The position numbers were made by a program, and so were the translations under genes. Below the pieces are notes generated by a model. That model was not told where the DNA came from and searched no databases. It saw only the letters and a program-made list of their open reading frames with translations. A stretch of 24,819 bases of DNA, taken from positions 1 to 24,819 of the forward strand of contig JAWOIT010000078.1 of NCBI GenBank assembly GCA_046484535.1, given 5' to 3'. The DNA comes from JAPHTQ01 sp046484535. GTDB lineage: Bacteria > Pseudomonadota > Gammaproteobacteria > Thiohalomonadales > Thiohalomonadaceae. Below, piece by piece: positions 23,744 to 24,819 of the stretch. The first letter of the stretch is position 1. Each line of letters begins with the position of its first letter.

Positions 23744-23765
23744 AAACGGGTGAAAAGGCCCGTTT
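23744..23765 (+). terminator. Hairpin after rsgA, possible terminator
   Basis: AAACGGG-N8-CCCGTTT is a perfect 7-bp stem about 75 bases past the rsgA stop. There is no T-tract after it, so if it ends transcription it does so poorly or with help. It is the only strong stem in the first half of the rsgA-DUF2202 gap. Confidence 0.35.
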
Positions 23766-23810
23766 CGGCTGGTTCAGAGACTCCGTTCTCAATATCCAAA
23801 CTTGCACACC

Positions 23811-23834
23811 GTATATTAGCGTTATGCAATATAC
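23811..23834. promoter_or_regulatory. Palindrome upstream of the DUF2202 gene
   Basis: GTATATT-N10-AATATAC is a perfect 7-bp inverted repeat about 70-90 bases before the DUF2202 start, in an AT-rich promoter-like stretch followed by TATAAAA and TTATTTATAGAG. The layout fits an operator at a regulated promoter. No regulator can be named from sequence. Confidence 0.4.
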
Positions 23835-23902
23835 CTCACATCAAACGCCGCCACGCTTATGTATAAAAGCGCCTCATGCATTATTTATAGAGTGAGGGCT
23901 TA

Positions 23903-24613
23903 ATGAAACTCATCCCAGTATTCGCCATGGGCTTAATGAGCGCCGCGTTCGTCATGAACGCCGATGCCGGTGCACCGCGCGGATCAGCCGCGGCAAGCGT
24001 CAATAGCGCTCTGATCGCAACAACACTCGATGCGGCGGAAGAGACCCATCTGGTTTTCATGCGTGAGGAAGAAAAACTGGCGCGTGATGTTTACCTGACC
24101 TTCGCCGGTATCTATCCCGATCAGCCCGTTTTCAACACCATCGCCACCACCTCCGAGCAGACCCACACCGACACCATTCGCGACAAGCTTGCGCAATTCA
24201 ACATCACCGATCCCAATCCGCGAACTAACGACCTGCCAGAGAGCATCGGTGTCTTCACCGGCGAAACCTACGGTGCCTATTTCGATGAAAAATTCACGCA
24301 ATTGACCGACTACGGCATGCAAAGTGAGCTGCATGCACTCTACATAGGCGCCCTTATCGAAGAGCTGGACATGCACGATATCATCGAATGCCCCAAGATC
24401 ATCGTCAGCATGGACAATGGCATCGAAGAAGGTGGCTGCGGCCTTAACTACACCGACGAACTCGCCATCATCAATGCCTACAGTTCGCTGGTCGACGGCT
24501 CCGAACTCCATCTGCGCGCCTTCGTTGGCCAGATCGAGGCCGTTATCGGTATCGGCAATTACGAGGCGCAGTATCTGACTCAGGAAGAGGTGGATATTAT
24601 CCTTGCCCGCTAA
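23903..24613 (+). CDS. Exported DUF2202 ferritin-like protein
   Basis: A 236-residue precursor with a signal peptide ending near NADA (about residue 22). The remainder matches the DUF2202 pattern: LVFMREEEKLARDVYLTF (50-67), TIATTSEQTHTDTI (79-92), GVFTGETYGAYFDEK, and YIGALIEELDMHDI (147-160). The family is described as ferritin-like, and the carboxylates and His here (Glu55-57, Glu85, His88, Glu153/154, Asp156) could form a di-metal site. A C-terminal helix ELHLRAFVGQIEA follows. Cys163 and Cys179 could pair in the periplasm. Function is unknown. AGG lies a few bases before the ATG, and the gene has its own promoter-like region. Confidence 0.88.
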   Translation: MKLIPVFAMGLMSAAFVMNADAGAPRGSAAASVNSALIATTLDAAEETHLVFMREEEKLARDVYLTFAGIYPDQPVFNTIATTSEQTHTDTIRDKLAQFNITDPNPRTNDLPESIGVFTGETYGAYFDEKFTQLTDYGMQSELHALYIGALIEELDMHDIIECPKIIVSMDNGIEEGGCGLNYTDELAIINAYSSLVDGSELHLRAFVGQIEAVIGIGNYEAQYLTQEEVDIILAR

Positions 24614-24626
24614 GGCCTGGACTCTC

Positions 24627-24653
24627 CCACGGGTAGATCCCCCCTGCCCGTGG
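24627..24653 (+). terminator. Hairpin after the DUF2202 gene, possible terminator
   Basis: CCACGGG-N13-CCCGTGG is a perfect 7-bp GC-rich stem starting 14 bases past the stop. The sequence after it (TGTGATTAATCC) is not a clear T-tract, so the terminator call is tentative. Confidence 0.4.
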
Positions 24654-24713
24654 TGTGATTAATCCTCTACAACGTCATCATACGTTTGACGACGTATACG
24701 GAGTCACGATCCC

Positions 24714-24819
24714 ATGAATGCCCGCGCTACACTCCTGCGCCGGCCGGCGGCGGCGCGCCTTGTGCTGCTTGCCAGCCTGCTTTTATGTTCTTTCGCCCAC
24801 GCATCGGAGCCCGACGGGG
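24714..24819 (+). CDS. Exported protein, N-terminal signal peptide only (runs off right edge)
   Basis: Only 35 residues are in the window. They form a classical signal peptide: Arg-rich n-region (ARATLLRRPAAAR), hydrophobic core LVLLASLLLCSF, and an AHA cleavage site before SEPDG. GGAG lies ten bases before the ATG at 24714; a second ATG at 24718 is out of frame. The mature protein and its function cannot be told. It may form a unit with the DUF2202 gene or be separate, because a hairpin lies between them. Confidence 0.7.
   Translation, partial: MNARATLLRRPAAARLVLLASLLLCSFAHASEPDG

Overview
The window reads as chromosome of a free-living or symbiotic gammaproteobacterium with a moderately high GC content by eye. 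The main evidence is gene order. The minus-strand run leuC, leuD, leuB, asd, (a second asd-like gene), fimV, truA, trpF, with a LysR regulator divergent from leuC, is the arrangement I know from Pseudomonas. Several proteins (Asd, HemN, Mog, Orn, PrmB, AroC) look like the E. coli/Pseudomonas forms. Purple-sulfur or sulfur-oxidising relatives (Chromatiales-like) are plausible, but that is inference only. No phage, insertion sequence, CRISPR array, tRNA or rRNA was seen.

Layout. Positions 1-9683 are all on the minus strand: leucine biosynthesis (leuCDB), aspartate-semialdehyde dehydrogenase (asd), the decayed remnant of a second Asd-type gene, the polar hub protein FimV, tRNA pseudouridine synthase TruA, and the start of TrpF, which runs off the left edge. 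A LysR regulator (9796-10656, +) is divergent from leuC, with a palindromic operator-like site over its own ribosome binding site. Next come a tandem-repeat intergenic region, an unrecognised 173-residue protein (+), and a second minus-strand block read right to left: mog, prmB, hemN, aroC and an MFS transporter.

The right third holds the three-gene AmmeMemoRadiSam set: radical-SAM amrS (-) divergent from amrB-amrA (+). It is followed by orn (-), a compact plus-strand cluster (M48 membrane protease, small cytochrome c, pterin carbinolamine dehydratase, rsgA), a secreted DUF2202 ferritin-like protein, and the first 35 residues of another exported protein.

Most genes are housekeeping: branched-chain, aspartate-family, aromatic and tryptophan biosynthesis, heme, molybdenum cofactor, RNA decay, ribosome assembly and translation termination. 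The unusual material lies between genes. At least four families of short inverted-repeat elements fill the gaps of the leu-asd, hemN-aroC, aroC-MFS, mog-amrS and lysR-hypothetical intervals. The asd paralogue is a clear pseudogene. The best candidate for poorly understood biology is the AmmeMemoRadiSam module, a conserved three-protein system whose biochemical substrate is, to my knowledge, not settled.
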